A stretch of DNA of 64,000 nt from Denitrobaculum tricleocarpae (GCF_007004665.1 NZ_ML660058.1:62001-126000), one strand, 5' to 3'; positions 1 to 11,319 are shown, counted from the stretch's first letter. Numbers and translations are program-made. The notes: generated by a model not told the origin, from the letters alone.

Positions 1-54
1 AGTATTACGTTTGAGCCTCGGGGGTATTCCCGGGCCTCGCCGCCCTGAGTCGTA

Positions 55-783
55 TCAGGTCTGTGCGACCTCGCCGGATCCGGCACGAAGGAAGGCGTTG
101 GACAGCACAACGGCAACCATAATCGTGCCGAGAGCCTGGATAAGGTAGCCAAGGATCAGGATGGCAAACATCGGCACATTCGGGATGTAAATCGCGTTGA
201 GAAGGTCCGTGTGCGGATCCATGTAGATGCTGCCGCCAAGGATGACCACGTAGGCCAGTGCGAAAGTGACGACCGGGCCGGCGATCAGCCGGCTCGCGGT
301 CCAGAAGAATTGGCGCCAGCCCCGCGCCAGTGCCGGGCCGAGACCGCGTGCGCGGTCCGCGACGAAAGCCGGCAGCAGGCTCCCGAACAACGAGAAGACA
401 ATGACGAAGCAGGCGGCCAAGGCCAGGCCGATGATTCCCCAGGTGGCCAGCACCTGGCTCCATGTCACGGCATCGAGCAGCCTTCCAATGAACGGGAATA
501 CCAGGATCACAGCCGGTATCGCGAATATCACCCCGATTCCGAAGGTGCGCAATGCAAAGCCCAGAATGCGCATGTTATCCGCAGTCTTGTCGCGGTTCTT
601 GGGCAGGAGGAGTTCCGCATGTGCATTAAAGGCAAGGTAAGACCAGATGAGAACCGACACGAATATGTGTCCGCTGCCGATCGGAAACTTCTCCTGGGCG
701 ATGACCAGGAGGATCTCTCCGACCACGGCGATTGCCACGTAGCTCAGCAGTGCTTTGAAAAGCCTGAAGGATGTCTGGTACAT
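55..783 (-). CDS. Polytopic membrane protein, unknown function
   Basis: A protein of 242 residues with about six hydrophobic segments (roughly 10-29, 38-55, 77-97, 107-135, 160-183 and 200-230), so an integral inner-membrane protein. I recognise no catalytic or transport motif. A longer reading frame begins 66 bases upstream, but the inner ATG at 781-783 starts a more natural N-terminus (MYQTSFRLFKALLSY) and has a purine-rich GGAAAAAGAGC stretch before it. It points away from cysD, with about 370 bp between them, so it is not part of the sulfate operon. The function is unknown; the existence of the gene is well supported by length and hydrophobic pattern. Confidence 0.75.
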   Translation of the reverse strand: MYQTSFRLFKALLSYVAIAVVGEILLVIAQEKFPIGSGHIFVSVLIWSYLAFNAHAELLLPKNRDKTADNMRILGFALRTFGIGVIFAIPAVILVFPFIGRLLDAVTWSQVLATWGIIGLALAACFVIVFSLFGSLLPAFVADRARGLGPALARGWRQFFWTASRLIAGPVVTFALAYVVILGGSIYMDPHTDLLNAIYIPNVPMFAILILGYLIQALGTIMVAVVLSNAFLRAGSGEVAQT

Positions 784-1149
784 AGAGCTCTTTTTCCGTC
801 GATGTTTGAAACCGGCCCCGGCAAGTAACACTCGGTCCGTCCACCACACTAGTAGGCACGGGCGTTACTCACGATCAAGCTCGCGACTCTATTGAGTCCG
901 TCCCCGCAGGTCTCATGCCCAGACTTATCTCGGCTGACCAGCTTGACAGCCGGTGAAGGTGTATTCCGCTTTGAAGTGGGAGACCGGGTTGGTCTGCATG
1001 TGTGAAAACCATGCAATCTTGGGTCGATATCTTCAAGGGCGGCGGAAAGCGGTTTAAGAAACCGCGCTGCCCCACTATAAGCACTTGCATAGCCGGTGGC
1101 CGACATCGGATCTTGGCGGCGCTGGGTAAAACAACTGAATAAGAGTGCC
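784..1149. other. Intergenic region between membrane protein and cysD
   Basis: This 366-bp gap between divergent genes must hold the promoters of both. I found no convincing small ORF, riboswitch or clean operator in it. The frames that cross it have poor codon composition and no ribosome binding site. Confidence 0.5.
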
Positions 1150-2052
1150 ATGCAAAGTCTTTCCCACCTGGACCGGCTCGAGGCGGAGTCTATTCACATT
1201 ATCCGCGAGGTTGCGGCCGAGTTCCGCAACCCGGTGATGCTCTATTCCATCGGCAAGGATTCGGCGGTGATGCTGCATCTGGCCATGAAAGCCTTCGCGC
1301 CGGGTGTCCCGCCCTTTCCGCTGCTGCACGTGGATACGACCTGGAAGTTCCGGGAAATGATTATCTTCCGGGATCAGCTGGCGGCCCGGCTGGGCCTGGA
1401 GCTGATCGTGAACATCAACCAGGACGGCGTTGCGCGCGGCATCGGTCCCATTAGCCATGGCTCGAAACTTCACACCGATGTCATGAAGACGGAGAGCCTG
1501 AAGCAGGCTCTCGACAAGCACGGTTTCGATGCGGCCTTTGGCGGCGCGCGGCGCGATGAGGAGAAATCGCGTGCGAAGGAACGGGTTTTTTCCTTCCGTT
1601 CGAAGTCTCACCGCTGGGATCCCAAGACCCAGCGCCCGGAACTCTGGAACCTCTACAACACCCGGATTTCCTCCGGCGAGAGCGTCAGGGTTTTTCCGAT
1701 CTCCAATTGGACGGAACTCGATGTCTGGCAATATATTCACCGTGAAAACATTCCGCTCGTGCCGTTGTACTTTGCCGCGATGCGGCCCGTCGTCGAGCGC
1801 GACGGGGTGCTTGTGATGGTGGATGACGAGCGTTTGCCGCTTGCACCGGGCGAAGTGCCGGAGGAGAAGCTGGTGCGCTTTCGCACCCTTGGCTGCTATC
1901 CCCTGACCGGTGCGGTGGAGTCTTCGGCCAAGACCGTGCCGGATATCATTCTGGAACTCCTGCAGAGCCGGGGCTCGGAGCGGCAGGGGCGGGTGATCGA
2001 CCAGGATCAGATCGGCTCAATGGAAAAGAAAAAGCAGGAGGGCTATTTCTGA
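1150..2052 (+). CDS. cysD: Sulfate adenylyltransferase subunit 2 (CysD)
   Basis: The small ATP sulfurylase subunit, which adenylates sulfate to APS in the cytoplasm together with the CysN GTPase. The PP-loop motif SIGKDS lies at about residues 33-38, and the PAPS-reductase-like fold is recognisable throughout, including the conserved [15 protein letters not shown] segment. The length of 300 residues is normal for the family. The frame is open 54 bases upstream, but [11 protein letters not shown] at 1150 matches the usual CysD start. The stop overlaps the cysNC start by one base (TGATG), so translation is probably coupled and the two form an operon. Confidence 0.95.
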   Translation: MQSLSHLDRLEAESIHIIREVAAEFRNPVMLYSIGKDSAVMLHLAMKAFAPGVPPFPLLHVDTTWKFREMIIFRDQLAARLGLELIVNINQDGVARGIGPISHGSKLHTDVMKTESLKQALDKHGFDAAFGGARRDEEKSRAKERVFSFRSKSHRWDPKTQRPELWNLYNTRISSGESVRVFPISNWTELDVWQYIHRENIPLVPLYFAAMRPVVERDGVLVMVDDERLPLAPGEVPEEKLVRFRTLGCYPLTGAVESSAKTVPDIILELLQSRGSERQGRVIDQDQIGSMEKKKQEGYF

Positions 2053-4028
2053 TGCGCACCTCTCATCCAGCAACGACCGATGCGGCAAAAATCGCCAGGC
2101 AAAGCACGGCCACGCAAAATACTGGCGTGCCGCAGAACGGGACTGCGGAGATCGATATCGAGGCTTTCCTCAAAGCACAGGATGCGAAAGACCAGTTGCG
2201 CTTCATCACCTGCGGATCGGTGGACGACGGAAAATCGACGCTGCTCGGGCGCCTGCTTTACGACTCCAAAACCGTGTTCGAGGATCAACTGTCGGCGACG
2301 GCCACCGAGAGCAAAAAGTACGGCACCCAGGGCGAGAAGGTCGATCTCGCGCTGCTGGTTGACGGACTGCAGGCCGAGCGTGAGCAGGGCATCACGATCG
2401 ACGTCGCCTACCGCTACTTTGAGACCGACAAGCGCAAGTTTATCGCGGCCGATACGCCCGGGCATGAGCAGTACACCCGCAACATGGCAACCGGCGCTTC
2501 GACCGCTGATCTGGCGGTTATTCTGATCGATGCCCGCAGAGGTATTCTGACTCAGACCCGGCGCCATTCTTACATTGTGTCCCTGCTCGGCATCCGGCAG
2601 GTGGTGCTGGCGGTCAACAAGATGGATCTGGTTGACTATGACCAGTCCACCTTCGACGCCATCTTTGAGGAATATGTCGCTTTCGCGGAGGAACTGAACC
2701 TCGCGGCGGTTCACGCCATCCCCCTCTCGGCGCTGACCGGGGAGAATGTGTTCACTCCCTCGGAGACGATGGCCTGGTACGACGGACCCACGCTTATGGC
2801 CACCCTGGAAGATATTGAGCTTACCGGCGAGCGGGCGGAACAAGCACGTGAAAGGCCTTTCCGTCTTCCGGTCCAATGGGTCAACCGCCCCAATCAGGAT
2901 TTCCGTGGCTTCAGCGGCACCGTCGCGTCCGGCAGCGTGTCCGTAGGAGATCCGATCCTTGCAAGCCTCTCGGGCAAGACATCGCAGGTGAAGGGCATTG
3001 TCGGCCCGGCGGGTGAGCTTGAGCGGGCGGTTGCCGGTCAGGCGGTAACGATCTCGCTGCGGGACGAAATCGACATCAGCCGCGGGGATCTCCTGGCGCA
3101 TCCGAAGTCCGCGCCCGACACCGTCGATCAGTTCGCCGCGCACATCATCTGGATGGATAGTGATTCGATGCTGCCGGAGCGCACCTACGTGGCGCGTTTT
3201 GCGTCTGATCAGACGATCGCGCGGGTCACGGACCTGACCCACCTGATCGACGTGAACACCCTGGATCATTTGGCCGCCAAGACCCTTGGCCTGAACGATG
3301 TCGGGTACTGCAAGATCGCCCTGGACCGGCCGGTTGCCTTTGACGCCTATAAGGATAACCGCCAGACCGGCGCTTTCATCCTGATCGACAAGTTCACCAA
3401 TGCCACTGTTGCCGCGGGCATGATCGACTTCCCTCTGCGCCGCGCCAGCAATATCGAATGGCACGATATGAAGGTCGACAAGGTGGCCCGAGCCGCCGCC
3501 AACGCGCAGAAACCCTGTGTCCTCTGGTTCACGGGTCTGTCCGGTTCGGGCAAGTCGACCGTCGCGGACCGCCTGGAACAAAAGCTCCACGCCATGGGCA
3601 GGCGAACCTATCTGCTCGACGGTGACAATGTCCGTCACGGCCTGAACAAGGATCTGGGTTTTACCGACCAGGACCGGGTGGAGAACATCCGCCGGGTGGC
3701 GGAGGTCGCGAAGCTGATGGTGGACGCGGGCCTGATCGTGCTGGCGTCTTTCATTTCGCCCTTCCGCTCGGAGCGGCAAATGGCGCGGGCGCTGATGGAC
3801 GAGAGCGAGTTCGTCGAAGTCTATGTCGACACGCCGCTTGAGATCTGTGAGGCGCGCGATCCCAAAGGGCTCTACAAGAAAGCCCGGGCCGGCGAGCTGA
3901 AAAACTTCACTGGTATCGATTCAGACTACGAAGCGCCTGTGAACGCCGAGATTGTCCTCAATAGCGGCGAGGTCGATCCCGATACTCTTGCCGACCAGAT
4001 CATCGCCTATCTGGACAGCCACGCCTAA
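2052..4028 (+). CDS. cysNC: Bifunctional sulfate adenylyltransferase subunit 1 / adenylylsulfate kinase (CysNC)
   Basis: A fusion of the EF-Tu-like CysN GTPase and the CysC APS kinase (658 residues), which converts sulfate to PAPS with CysD. The GTPase part has a P-loop GSVDDGKS at about 55-62, a DTPGHEQY switch motif near 136 and the NKMD base-recognition motif near 193. The kinase part starts near residue 485 and has its own P-loop GLSGSGKST, followed by [10 protein letters not shown] and FISPFRSER. This fusion is common in alphaproteobacteria. No cysH, cysI or cysJ follows, so PAPS reduction must be encoded elsewhere. Confidence 0.96.
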   Translation: MRTSHPATTDAAKIARQSTATQNTGVPQNGTAEIDIEAFLKAQDAKDQLRFITCGSVDDGKSTLLGRLLYDSKTVFEDQLSATATESKKYGTQGEKVDLALLVDGLQAEREQGITIDVAYRYFETDKRKFIAADTPGHEQYTRNMATGASTADLAVILIDARRGILTQTRRHSYIVSLLGIRQVVLAVNKMDLVDYDQSTFDAIFEEYVAFAEELNLAAVHAIPLSALTGENVFTPSETMAWYDGPTLMATLEDIELTGERAEQARERPFRLPVQWVNRPNQDFRGFSGTVASGSVSVGDPILASLSGKTSQVKGIVGPAGELERAVAGQAVTISLRDEIDISRGDLLAHPKSAPDTVDQFAAHIIWMDSDSMLPERTYVARFASDQTIARVTDLTHLIDVNTLDHLAAKTLGLNDVGYCKIALDRPVAFDAYKDNRQTGAFILIDKFTNATVAAGMIDFPLRRASNIEWHDMKVDKVARAAANAQKPCVLWFTGLSGSGKSTVADRLEQKLHAMGRRTYLLDGDNVRHGLNKDLGFTDQDRVENIRRVAEVAKLMVDAGLIVLASFISPFRSERQMARALMDESEFVEVYVDTPLEICEARDPKGLYKKARAGELKNFTGIDSDYEAPVNAEIVLNSGEVDPDTLADQIIAYLDSHA

Positions 4029-4077
4029 TCCCTTAAGTCCACTCAAGATTCCTCCGGCCAGTCCGAGGCACGAGAGC

Positions 4078-5463
<1,386 letters not shown>

Positions 5464-5628
5464 ATGAACAGGCGACAACCCGCCATGAACAGTCATATGA
5501 GCGGACCGTCCCTGGTCGGGTTGTCACTTGAGGTGCTTTCGTCCAGCGCAGCTGTCTTGTGTGATCCAGGCGGAAGGGTCGCCTGGACGGCGACAAGTTG
5601 CCTGCTTCAACCGGGCATGCCCGGTTGA
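5464..5628 (+). CDS. Possible 54-residue small protein or small RNA
   Basis: A short frame opening with MNRRQPAMNSHMSG, preceded by AAAGGA at a plausible distance (5454-5459). It lies just downstream of the 21-bp repeats and ends inside a 24-bp perfect palindrome that could terminate transcription. No family resemblance is visible and the codon use is not strongly biased. The same layout would suit a non-coding RNA running from about 5430 to 5640. Reported as a candidate only. Confidence 0.25.
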   Translation: MNRRQPAMNSHMSGPSLVGLSLEVLSSSAAVLCDPGGRVAWTATSCLLQPGMPG

Positions 5629-5629
5629 A
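5606..5629 (+). terminator. 24-bp perfect palindrome, terminator-like
   Basis: The half-site TTCAACCGGGCA is followed directly by its exact reverse complement. The plus strand then continues with CTTGGTTCTTGTT, which is moderately T-rich, so a transcript from the left would form a strong hairpin before a weak U tract. It also lies 42 bases past the stop of the minus-strand MarR gene and could act on that transcript too, although no T-run follows on that side. A binding site for a dimeric protein is an alternative. Confidence 0.45.
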
Positions 5630-5670
5630 CTTGGTTCTTGTTCCAGTCAGGTCCGCCGTGAGTCCCCGGC

Positions 5671-6132
5671 TCAGACGACCTTCTTCACCAGGCTGAGGAA
5701 TTGAGCGCGTTCTTCTTCCGAGAGTGGTCCGAGAATCTCGCTATCGACCCGCTTCGCGCCAGCCAAAAGCTCCTCGACGGTTTTATACCCGAGAGGGGAG
5801 AGGCTGAGAACCATGCGGCGGCGATCCGTGGAATCCGGAATACGCTCGATCATTCCGCGCTCATGCAGCCGCCGGATGACACCTTGGATCGTTGCAGGAT
5901 CCATTGCGGCATAGCGGCCGAGCTTATTCTGCGACAGTTGGCCTTTTTCGTGCAGTCTGGCCATTGCGAAGAATTGCGTTGGGGTGATCTGGTGTTCGCC
6001 CAGAACAGATAAGAAGATCGCAGAGGCCCTCTGATGAGCGCGACGGAGCAAATGGCTGATCTGTTGGTCAAGCACAAACTGCTCCTGCGAATCTTCAGGT
6101 TTATCTTCAATTGACGCCGGCAATATACTCAA
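5671..6132 (-). CDS. MarR-family transcriptional regulator
   Basis: A 153-residue winged-helix protein of standard MarR length. The recognition region with LGRYAAMDPATIQGVIRRL and the following wing DSTDRRRMVLSL (an arginine-rich beta hairpin) are clear; the helices before and after form the dimer interface. The start at 6132 gives MSILPASIEDKPED. The gene is alone on its strand, followed after 200 AT-rich bases by the end of hutH on the same strand. The ligand and targets are unknown. MarR proteins of this type often control aromatic degradation or resistance genes, but nothing adjacent points to a target. Confidence 0.88.
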   Translation of the reverse strand: MSILPASIEDKPEDSQEQFVLDQQISHLLRRAHQRASAIFLSVLGEHQITPTQFFAMARLHEKGQLSQNKLGRYAAMDPATIQGVIRRLHERGMIERIPDSTDRRRMVLSLSPLGYKTVEELLAGAKRVDSEILGPLSEEERAQFLSLVKKVV

Positions 6133-6330
6133 TTTTCTTACCTTTAGTATTCAATTTCCATCTCTCGTAGAAAGGCATTTAATCCCTTATTGGTATTAAA
6201 ATTGGACCAAATGCATTTCCAATTAGTAGAAATATAGCCTCAACTATGGCGAGTGTCTACGAGTAACGACGGCGGCGTTTCTTTGACGACATTTAAAACG
6301 AATTAACACTAATAATATCACAGATTTGCG

Positions 6331-7839
6331 CTACAGGCAAAAGTCCCCGGAAAGTATAAGTATTTGAATTGAAACGATATCTTTTCCCATCTGTCTATCG
6401 TTGTCCAGAAAGGGTACAGATTTACGTATGAGTTGCAGATGTTTTTTTAATTCAGGGCTGCTTACCAGAGGTTGGCGTAAATCGAGCCCCTGAGCGGCGG
6501 CTAAAAGCTCGATGGCGACGACATGCGCGCTGTTCTCGACCATGTCCGAGAGACGCCGTGCAGCGTGTGTAGCCATGCTGACATGGTCCTCCTGATTGGC
6601 AGAGGTTGGCAGGCTGTCAACCGACGCAGGGTGAGCTAATCCTTTGTTTTCACTGGCAAGAGCGGCGGCTGTGACATGGGCGATCATGAAGCCTGAGTTC
6701 AATCCCGGCTCGGCGACGAGGAAGGCGGGCAGGCTGCTCATGGCGGCATCCGTCAGCAGCGCGACTCGCCGCTCGGAGAGCGCGCCAATCTCCGCAATTG
6801 CCAGCGCCAGCATATCGGCGGCAAAGGCTACGGGTTCCGCGTGAAAGTTCCCTCCGGAGAGGATTTCGCCGCTGTCGGAGAACACCAGGGGATTGTCCGA
6901 GACCGCGTTGGCTTCGCGGGTCAGGGTCTGGGCAGCCTGACCGATGATGTCGAGCGCCGCCCCCATGACCTGCGGTTGACAGCGCAGCGAATAGGGGTCC
7001 TGCACCCGGTCGCATTCCAGGTGCGAGCCGCGGATTTCGCTGCCGGCCAAAAGCCTTCTGAGCTGCGCAGCAACTTCGATCTGGCCGGGCTGGCCGCGGA
7101 GTTCGTGAATTCTGGGGTCAAAGGGTGTGTCGCTGCCCAGCGCCGCATCGACCGACATCGCCCCTGCAACCAGGGCCGAGTCAAACAGCCGTTCGGTACG
7201 AAACAGGCCTTCCAGGGCCAGCGCGGTGGAGACCTGAGTCCCGTTGAGCAGGGCCAGCCCTTCCTTGGCGTCCAGATCCACGGGCGCTATGTCAAGGGCG
7301 TCCAGGGCTTCGCTTGCGGCCATGACCCGGCCGTCCAGACTGATTTCCCCGACCCCCAGGAGCGCGCTGGATAAATGGGCCAGGGGGGCCAGATCGCCTG
7401 AAGCGCCCACAGACCCCTTAGCCGGGATGACCGGATAGGCCCTGGCGTTGAAGAGCGCGATCAAACGGTCGATAACCTCGCGCCGGATGCCTGAAAAGCC
7501 GCGCGCAAGTGCGTTGACCTTCAACAGCAGGATCAGCCGGACCACGGCGTTGGAGAGCGGTGCGCCGACCCCCGATGAATGGGACAGCACGAGGCGCCGT
7601 TGCAGTTCACTGACCTGATCGTTCGGGATCGAAGTCTTGGCGAGCACGCCGAAGCCGGTGTTCACCCCGTAGACCGTCCGTCCCTCGCGCAGCACCGTGG
7701 CGACGGTCTCGGCCGATCGGTCGATGGCCTCGGCACAGCCTGGATCAAGCTGCAGGGCCTGGTCGCCCTGCCAGACCGTCCGCAGGTCGTCCAGTGTCAG
7801 ATGACCCGGTGAGAGTGTGAAGGCGCCTTTGTCAGTCAT
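6331..7839 (-). CDS. hutH: Histidine ammonia-lyase
   Basis: The first step of histidine degradation: deamination of L-histidine to urocanate in the cytoplasm. The Ala-Ser-Gly triad that forms the MIO cofactor is at residues 146-148, within [16 protein letters not shown], and the active-site tyrosine loop YGVNTGFG is at 57-64. The length of 502 residues is slightly short. The last 25 residues, after [13 protein letters not shown], are atypical, and the DNA becomes AT-rich there, merging with the low-GC spacer at 6133-6330. A HutC-type palindrome sits 16 bases upstream of the start, so the gene is probably induced by urocanate through HutC, although hutU, hutC and hutG are 40-55 kb away. Confidence 0.95.
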   Translation of the reverse strand: MTDKGAFTLSPGHLTLDDLRTVWQGDQALQLDPGCAEAIDRSAETVATVLREGRTVYGVNTGFGVLAKTSIPNDQVSELQRRLVLSHSSGVGAPLSNAVVRLILLLKVNALARGFSGIRREVIDRLIALFNARAYPVIPAKGSVGASGDLAPLAHLSSALLGVGEISLDGRVMAASEALDALDIAPVDLDAKEGLALLNGTQVSTALALEGLFRTERLFDSALVAGAMSVDAALGSDTPFDPRIHELRGQPGQIEVAAQLRRLLAGSEIRGSHLECDRVQDPYSLRCQPQVMGAALDIIGQAAQTLTREANAVSDNPLVFSDSGEILSGGNFHAEPVAFAADMLALAIAEIGALSERRVALLTDAAMSSLPAFLVAEPGLNSGFMIAHVTAAALASENKGLAHPASVDSLPTSANQEDHVSMATHAARRLSDMVENSAHVVAIELLAAAQGLDLRQPLVSSPELKKHLQLIRKSVPFLDNDRQMGKDIVSIQILILSGDFCL

Positions 7840-7854
7840 GCTCTGGCCTATAAG

Positions 7855-7868
7855 GTTGTATATACAAC
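7855..7868. promoter_or_regulatory. HutC-type operator before hutH
   Basis: A perfect 14-bp palindrome, GTTGTATATACAAC, ends 16 bases before the hutH start. The same core TTGTATATACAA occurs before hutU and before the ABC transporter operon, and a close variant lies between hutC and hutG. HutC is a GntR-family repressor known to bind palindromes of this kind. Its position is right for blocking transcription start or elongation. Confidence 0.8.
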
Positions 7869-7997
7869 TTCTAATTCGGATTTGAGATCAGGTCAATCGT
7901 CCGTAACGGCCCCTCATCCCTGTCCGCCGGGGGGCGGATGGCCCCGGATAGCCCCGCATAGCTTGTGCATTTGCCTGGGTCGGTGTATCAGCCCTGC

Positions 7998-8630
7998 ATG
8001 ACATCCGAACTTCCCTTTTGGCAGCGCAAACCCCTGGAAGACATGAACCGGGAAGAGTGGGAATCGCTCTGCGACGGCTGCGGAAAATGCTGCCTGATCA
8101 AGCTCGAGGACGAGGACAGCGGCGACATTGTCGCGACAGATGTCACCTGCAAACTGCTGGATTTGGGCACCTGCCAGTGCAGCCAGTATCCGCAGCGTTC
8201 GAAATATGTGCCCGACTGCGTCACGCTGACACCTGAGAACATTGGATCCCTGGGCTTTATGCCGGCCACCTGCGCCTATCGTCTGCTGGCCGAGGGCAAA
8301 CCGCTGGAAGACTGGCATCCGCTGGTGAGCGGAGATCCGGACTCGGTCCATCGCTCGGGAAATTCCGTGCTGAACCGGGTGGTGCCGGAGACCGAGGTCG
8401 AGGATGCCGATCTCGAGGACCACGTGATCGACTGGTTCGATGGGGAAGCCATCAAGTGGGACTTTGTCGAGGAAGACCTGAGCCCGGGTGACCCCGCTGA
8501 TAAGGCCTGGAACGATGGCAGTGGGAACGATGGAAGTGGGGACGAGGGCGGTTGGGACGATGAGGCCTGGGGTGAGGAAGAGAGCCGGGGCGAACAACGG
8601 GGCCGGGGCGTTGCGGGCGATGGAGCTTGA
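7998..8630 (+). CDS. YcgN/UPF0260-like Cys-cluster protein with acidic tail
   Basis: A protein of about 210 residues from the YkgJ/UPF0260 family, which carries conserved cysteine clusters thought to bind zinc or iron (here CDGCGKCC near residues 26-33, then [15 protein letters not shown] and DCVTLTP). The start at 7998 ([16 protein letters not shown]) matches the family; the upstream in-frame ATG at 7965 does not. The family usually ends near 150-160 residues. This protein has an extra, acidic, Gly/Asp/Trp-rich tail of about 55 residues that looks low-complexity. Its last 11 bases overlap the next gene. The precise function is not known. Confidence 0.82.
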   Translation: MTSELPFWQRKPLEDMNREEWESLCDGCGKCCLIKLEDEDSGDIVATDVTCKLLDLGTCQCSQYPQRSKYVPDCVTLTPENIGSLGFMPATCAYRLLAEGKPLEDWHPLVSGDPDSVHRSGNSVLNRVVPETEVEDADLEDHVIDWFDGEAIKWDFVEEDLSPGDPADKAWNDGSGNDGSGDEGGWDDEAWGEEESRGEQRGRGVAGDGA

Positions 8631-9333
8631 AGCTGTCCGGCATGCGGTTGCGGCCTCGGGGCTGTCGCTCCGCGGCGGATTTCACCCTTCTGCCGAAGAC
8701 GGCGTTCCGCTTCTGAAGACGGGTGCGCCCGCGCGGACGCTTTTGCTGCTGGGGAACGTCGACGACGGTATGTGGCAGGCTTTCCGGGCGTCTCCGGAAG
8801 GCCGCGACGGCGGATCGTCTCACGCGCATCCGCTGTCAGATCCTGACTTGGGGCCCCTGGATCGCTGGAGCCGCCGGGTGATCACCGGCCTGGCCGAAGA
8901 CCTTGGTGCCGAGCCGGTGTTTCCCTTTGGCGGCCCGCCCTATTTTCCCTTTCAGGCCTGGGCGCGGAAATCGGAGCCGGTCTGGCCCTCGCCGCTGGGT
9001 CTGTTGGTCCAACGTGATTACGGTCTTTGGCATGCTTACCGCGGAGCGTTGTGTTTTGCGGCCCGGATTGCACTGCCGCCCAGAGATGATGGCGTCTCGC
9101 CCTGTCTGTCCTGCTCCGGTCAACCCTGCCTCTCGGCCTGTCCTGTATCCGCCTTCTCAGGCCAGGGCTATGACGTCGCGGCCTGCGCCGCACATATCGC
9201 GGGGCCCGAGGGGCGTGATTGCATGGAGCTGGGCTGCCGGGCGCGTCGCGCCTGTCCCGTGGGGAGTGACGTGCGTTACCAGCCGGAGCAGGCGGCTTTT
9301 CATATGCGCGCCTTTTTGAGCGCGCGTCCCTGA
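8620..9333 (+). CDS. 4Fe-4S ferredoxin-type protein
   Basis: A 237-residue protein whose C-terminal third carries a CxxCxxxxCxxxCP cluster ([14 protein letters not shown]), followed by further cysteines in RDCMELGC and RRACPVG, so two Fe-S sites or one cluster plus structural cysteines are possible. The frame is open much further upstream, but [14 protein letters not shown] at 8620 is the natural start; the upstream part reads through the low-complexity end of the preceding gene. It overlaps that gene by 11 bases, so they are likely cotranscribed. It resembles the ferredoxin-like half of epoxyqueuosine-reductase-type proteins, but I would not assign that activity. Confidence 0.75.
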   Translation: MELEAVRHAVAASGLSLRGGFHPSAEDGVPLLKTGAPARTLLLLGNVDDGMWQAFRASPEGRDGGSSHAHPLSDPDLGPLDRWSRRVITGLAEDLGAEPVFPFGGPPYFPFQAWARKSEPVWPSPLGLLVQRDYGLWHAYRGALCFAARIALPPRDDGVSPCLSCSGQPCLSACPVSAFSGQGYDVAACAAHIAGPEGRDCMELGCRARRACPVGSDVRYQPEQAAFHMRAFLSARP

Positions 9334-9451
9334 AACTGATCCGGCCACGAACCTGATCGGTTGGAGAAGAGCTCTAAGTGTTTGGTCTTTCACCAGTCAC
9401 GCACTAAGTCTTTCTGGACGCGTGGTATGAGTGTTTTTAGGGGAGAGGTGA

Positions 9452-10156
9452 GTGGCGCGAAAAGTCATCCTGATCGATCATCCCGTCGGCAAGCGTGACG
9501 ACAGGGCCTCGCGCATGATTTCCGAGCGCGGTTTCGAGGTTGAATGGATTTCTCCCGGGCGGGGTGACGAGCTCCCCGATCCTTCAAGGCTAACAGACGT
9601 TGCTGCCGCGGTGGTCTACGGCGGTCCGGAGAGCGCCAATGACGGCGAGACTGCGCCCTACATCGCTGAAGAGATCGATTGGGTCGGGCGCTGGGTCGCG
9701 GCAGAGCGACCCTATCTGGGGATCTGTCTCGGGGCGCAGATCCTGGCCCGGAGCCTCGGGGCGAAGGTGTCGATGCACCCGGAACGAAAGCATGAGATCG
9801 GCTACGTCGAGATTGAGCCCACGGCGGCGGCTGATGGTTTCCTGCAGGACCCCATGCATGTCTATCAGTGGCACAAGGAAGGCTTCGAGCTGCCGGACGG
9901 CGCCGAGCTTCTCGCCACAGGATCTGTCTTTCCCAATCAGGCTTATCGCCTGAGCCCCAGGATCTACGGAATTCAGTTTCATCCCGAAGTGACGCCGGAG
10001 ATTTCCAAACGCTGGCTCACCGACGCCGCGCATATGCTGGAGGAGCCGGGTGCACACTCCGCCGAACGGCAGCTGGCGGACAGCAAACAGCATGACGCTC
10101 CGCTGGGAGATTGGCTGGGCAGGTTTCTCGACGGCTGGTTAGGCGAAAAAAGATAG
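9452..10156 (+). CDS. Class I glutamine amidotransferase (GMP synthase-like domain)
   Basis: A stand-alone class I amidotransferase of 234 residues. The nucleophile Cys92 lies in GICLGAQ, and the His177/Glu179 pair of the triad lies in QFHPEV. The start codon is GTG at 9452, with a good ribosome binding site (GGGGAGAGG) just before it. There is no synthetase domain, so it is not GMP synthase itself; such free proteins act as glutaminases or gamma-glutamyl peptide or polyamine hydrolases with partners that cannot be named here. A clear terminator hairpin begins at its stop codon. Confidence 0.85.
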   Translation: MARKVILIDHPVGKRDDRASRMISERGFEVEWISPGRGDELPDPSRLTDVAAAVVYGGPESANDGETAPYIAEEIDWVGRWVAAERPYLGICLGAQILARSLGAKVSMHPERKHEIGYVEIEPTAAADGFLQDPMHVYQWHKEGFELPDGAELLATGSVFPNQAYRLSPRIYGIQFHPEVTPEISKRWLTDAAHMLEEPGAHSAERQLADSKQHDAPLGDWLGRFLDGWLGEKR

Positions 10157-10177
10157 GGCCTGCCTCTCGGCAGGCCC
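10156..10177 (+). terminator. Rho-independent terminator
   Basis: A 9-bp perfect stem, GGGCCTGCC / GGCAGGCCC, with a TCTC loop starts on the last base of the amidotransferase stop codon. CGTCTCTC follows instead of a strong T-run, so termination may be incomplete. Confidence 0.65.
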
Positions 10178-10229
10178 CGTCTCTCACAAGACGTCTTTCG
10201 GACCAGATTATCTTTGTGTCCGGAGCACC

Positions 10230-10781
10230 CTACTGAGGGATGCTGCCGCGCAGCGCAGTGGCGATCCCCTTGAGTTCACCGTTCAACTGCAGGCGCCAGG
10301 TGTCTTCGTAAGGCGTGAAGCTCAAGACCTCCATTTCAGTCACCGAGATTTCACCCGCACCGACGGTGACACGCGCCAAAACGTGCCTGACCTCGCCCTC
10401 CGGAACTGATCCAAGGATGTCGATCTGATCGAATTTAACGTTCAGATTTTGCATCTGCTGACCGAGGAAGCTCATAAACGCGCCGATGAAAGCCTCAGGG
10501 TCAAGGGCGCGAATCTCATCAATAGTCTTTGGGCCGCCGAAAACCGCATTGGTAAAATTGGGCTGTCCTGACTCGGCTTCGGCCTCAAAGATCGGCAGGA
10601 TCATCGCCCTGAACTCTGCGAGGGCATCCGGATGCAGAGCGCTCGCGATGGCGCCGACCCCTTCGCTTTGCACACTGGCAAAATAATCCCTGGCAAGGGT
10701 TTCCAGTTCGGCGTCGTTTGCCGCAGCCGGGGTGGCGACGAACAACGAGAGTGCAAGCAGGCAGGCAGTTCTGAGCTTCAT
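10230..10781 (-). CDS. Secreted hypothetical protein
   Basis: A 183-residue protein with a clear Sec signal peptide (MKLRTACLLALSLFVATPAAA, cleavage near residue 21). The mature part is helical and acidic, followed by a beta-rich end (residues about 120-175), reminiscent of small periplasmic DUF2059/NTF2-like proteins, but I cannot assign a family with confidence. The longer frame from 10832 would put 17 extra residues before the signal peptide, so 10781 is preferred. It is convergent with the amidotransferase. Confidence 0.65.
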   Translation of the reverse strand: MKLRTACLLALSLFVATPAAANDAELETLARDYFASVQSEGVGAIASALHPDALAEFRAMILPIFEAEAESGQPNFTNAVFGGPKTIDEIRALDPEAFIGAFMSFLGQQMQNLNVKFDQIDILGSVPEGEVRHVLARVTVGAGEISVTEMEVLSFTPYEDTWRLQLNGELKGIATALRGSIPQ

Positions 10782-10930
10782 GTCAAATGGGTCCTGGTTT
10801 GAGGAGAGAGCGAAGGAACGATCACACAGCAACTACTAGAGCAGACGCTGTTGCCGTGTCTAGCTTGGTGATCTCCTGGCCTGTATCCTGTCCGTCGCCT
10901 GAAACCGGATGCTGAATACAGTTCATGCTC
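10782..10930. other. Part of the intergenic region between secreted protein and LysR regulator
   Basis: Together with 11174-11319 this makes a 540-bp gap that contains only the weak 80-residue candidate listed next. This part has no clear hairpin or motif; it should include the promoter of the minus-strand secreted protein. Confidence 0.35.
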
Positions 10931-11173
10931 TTAAGAGTGTGGAGCAAAACGGTCTGGTTCCAACGCCGTTGCAGCGCGTACGAGACGCTTGCCCGTGAAC
11001 CCGAGGGCCCTTGCGAGCCAGAGGCGTGCTCCTTTACTGACTTGGACCCGCCTGCGGCGAAGAACCATGGACCGCCTTGGCTCCTCCTGATCCGGACGTT
11101 CCCAGGGCAGGCGTTTGTCCGCAGGGATTTCAACACCGGCAGCCCGGGACATGCCGCGAAAAATGAGGTCCAT
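10931..11173 (-). CDS. Possible 80-residue basic small protein
   Basis: A minus-strand frame beginning MDLIFRGMSRAAGVEIPADK and rich in arginine. It has a reasonable bias to G/C in third codon positions and no overlap with another gene, which is why it is listed. A weak AAGG precedes the start, and just upstream is an imperfect inverted repeat, ATAC-CTTAT-GTAT (near 11181-11193 on the plus strand). No homologous family is recognised. It could be a chance frame. Confidence 0.3.
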   Translation of the reverse strand: MDLIFRGMSRAAGVEIPADKRLPWERPDQEEPRRSMVLRRRRVQVSKGARLWLARALGFTGKRLVRAATALEPDRFAPHS

Positions 11174-11319
11174 GATATAACATACCTTATGTATAAGATT
11201 GGGAGATGATCTCTTTGGGTTTCCAGTCTGCTCTATTAAGTCTGCAGTAATGGTTCAGCTGACAAACGATCTCTTCTAATCAATGGATTAGAATTAATAA
11301 TTTATAGGCCGAGGACAAT

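Noticed and set aside
784-1149. A SAM-type riboswitch before cysD
   Set aside because: No conserved core of the SAM riboswitch classes could be recognised by eye.
2043-3779. A 578-codon minus-strand frame over cysNC
   Set aside because: Shadow of cysNC, created by high GC content in third positions; no motif and no ribosome binding site.
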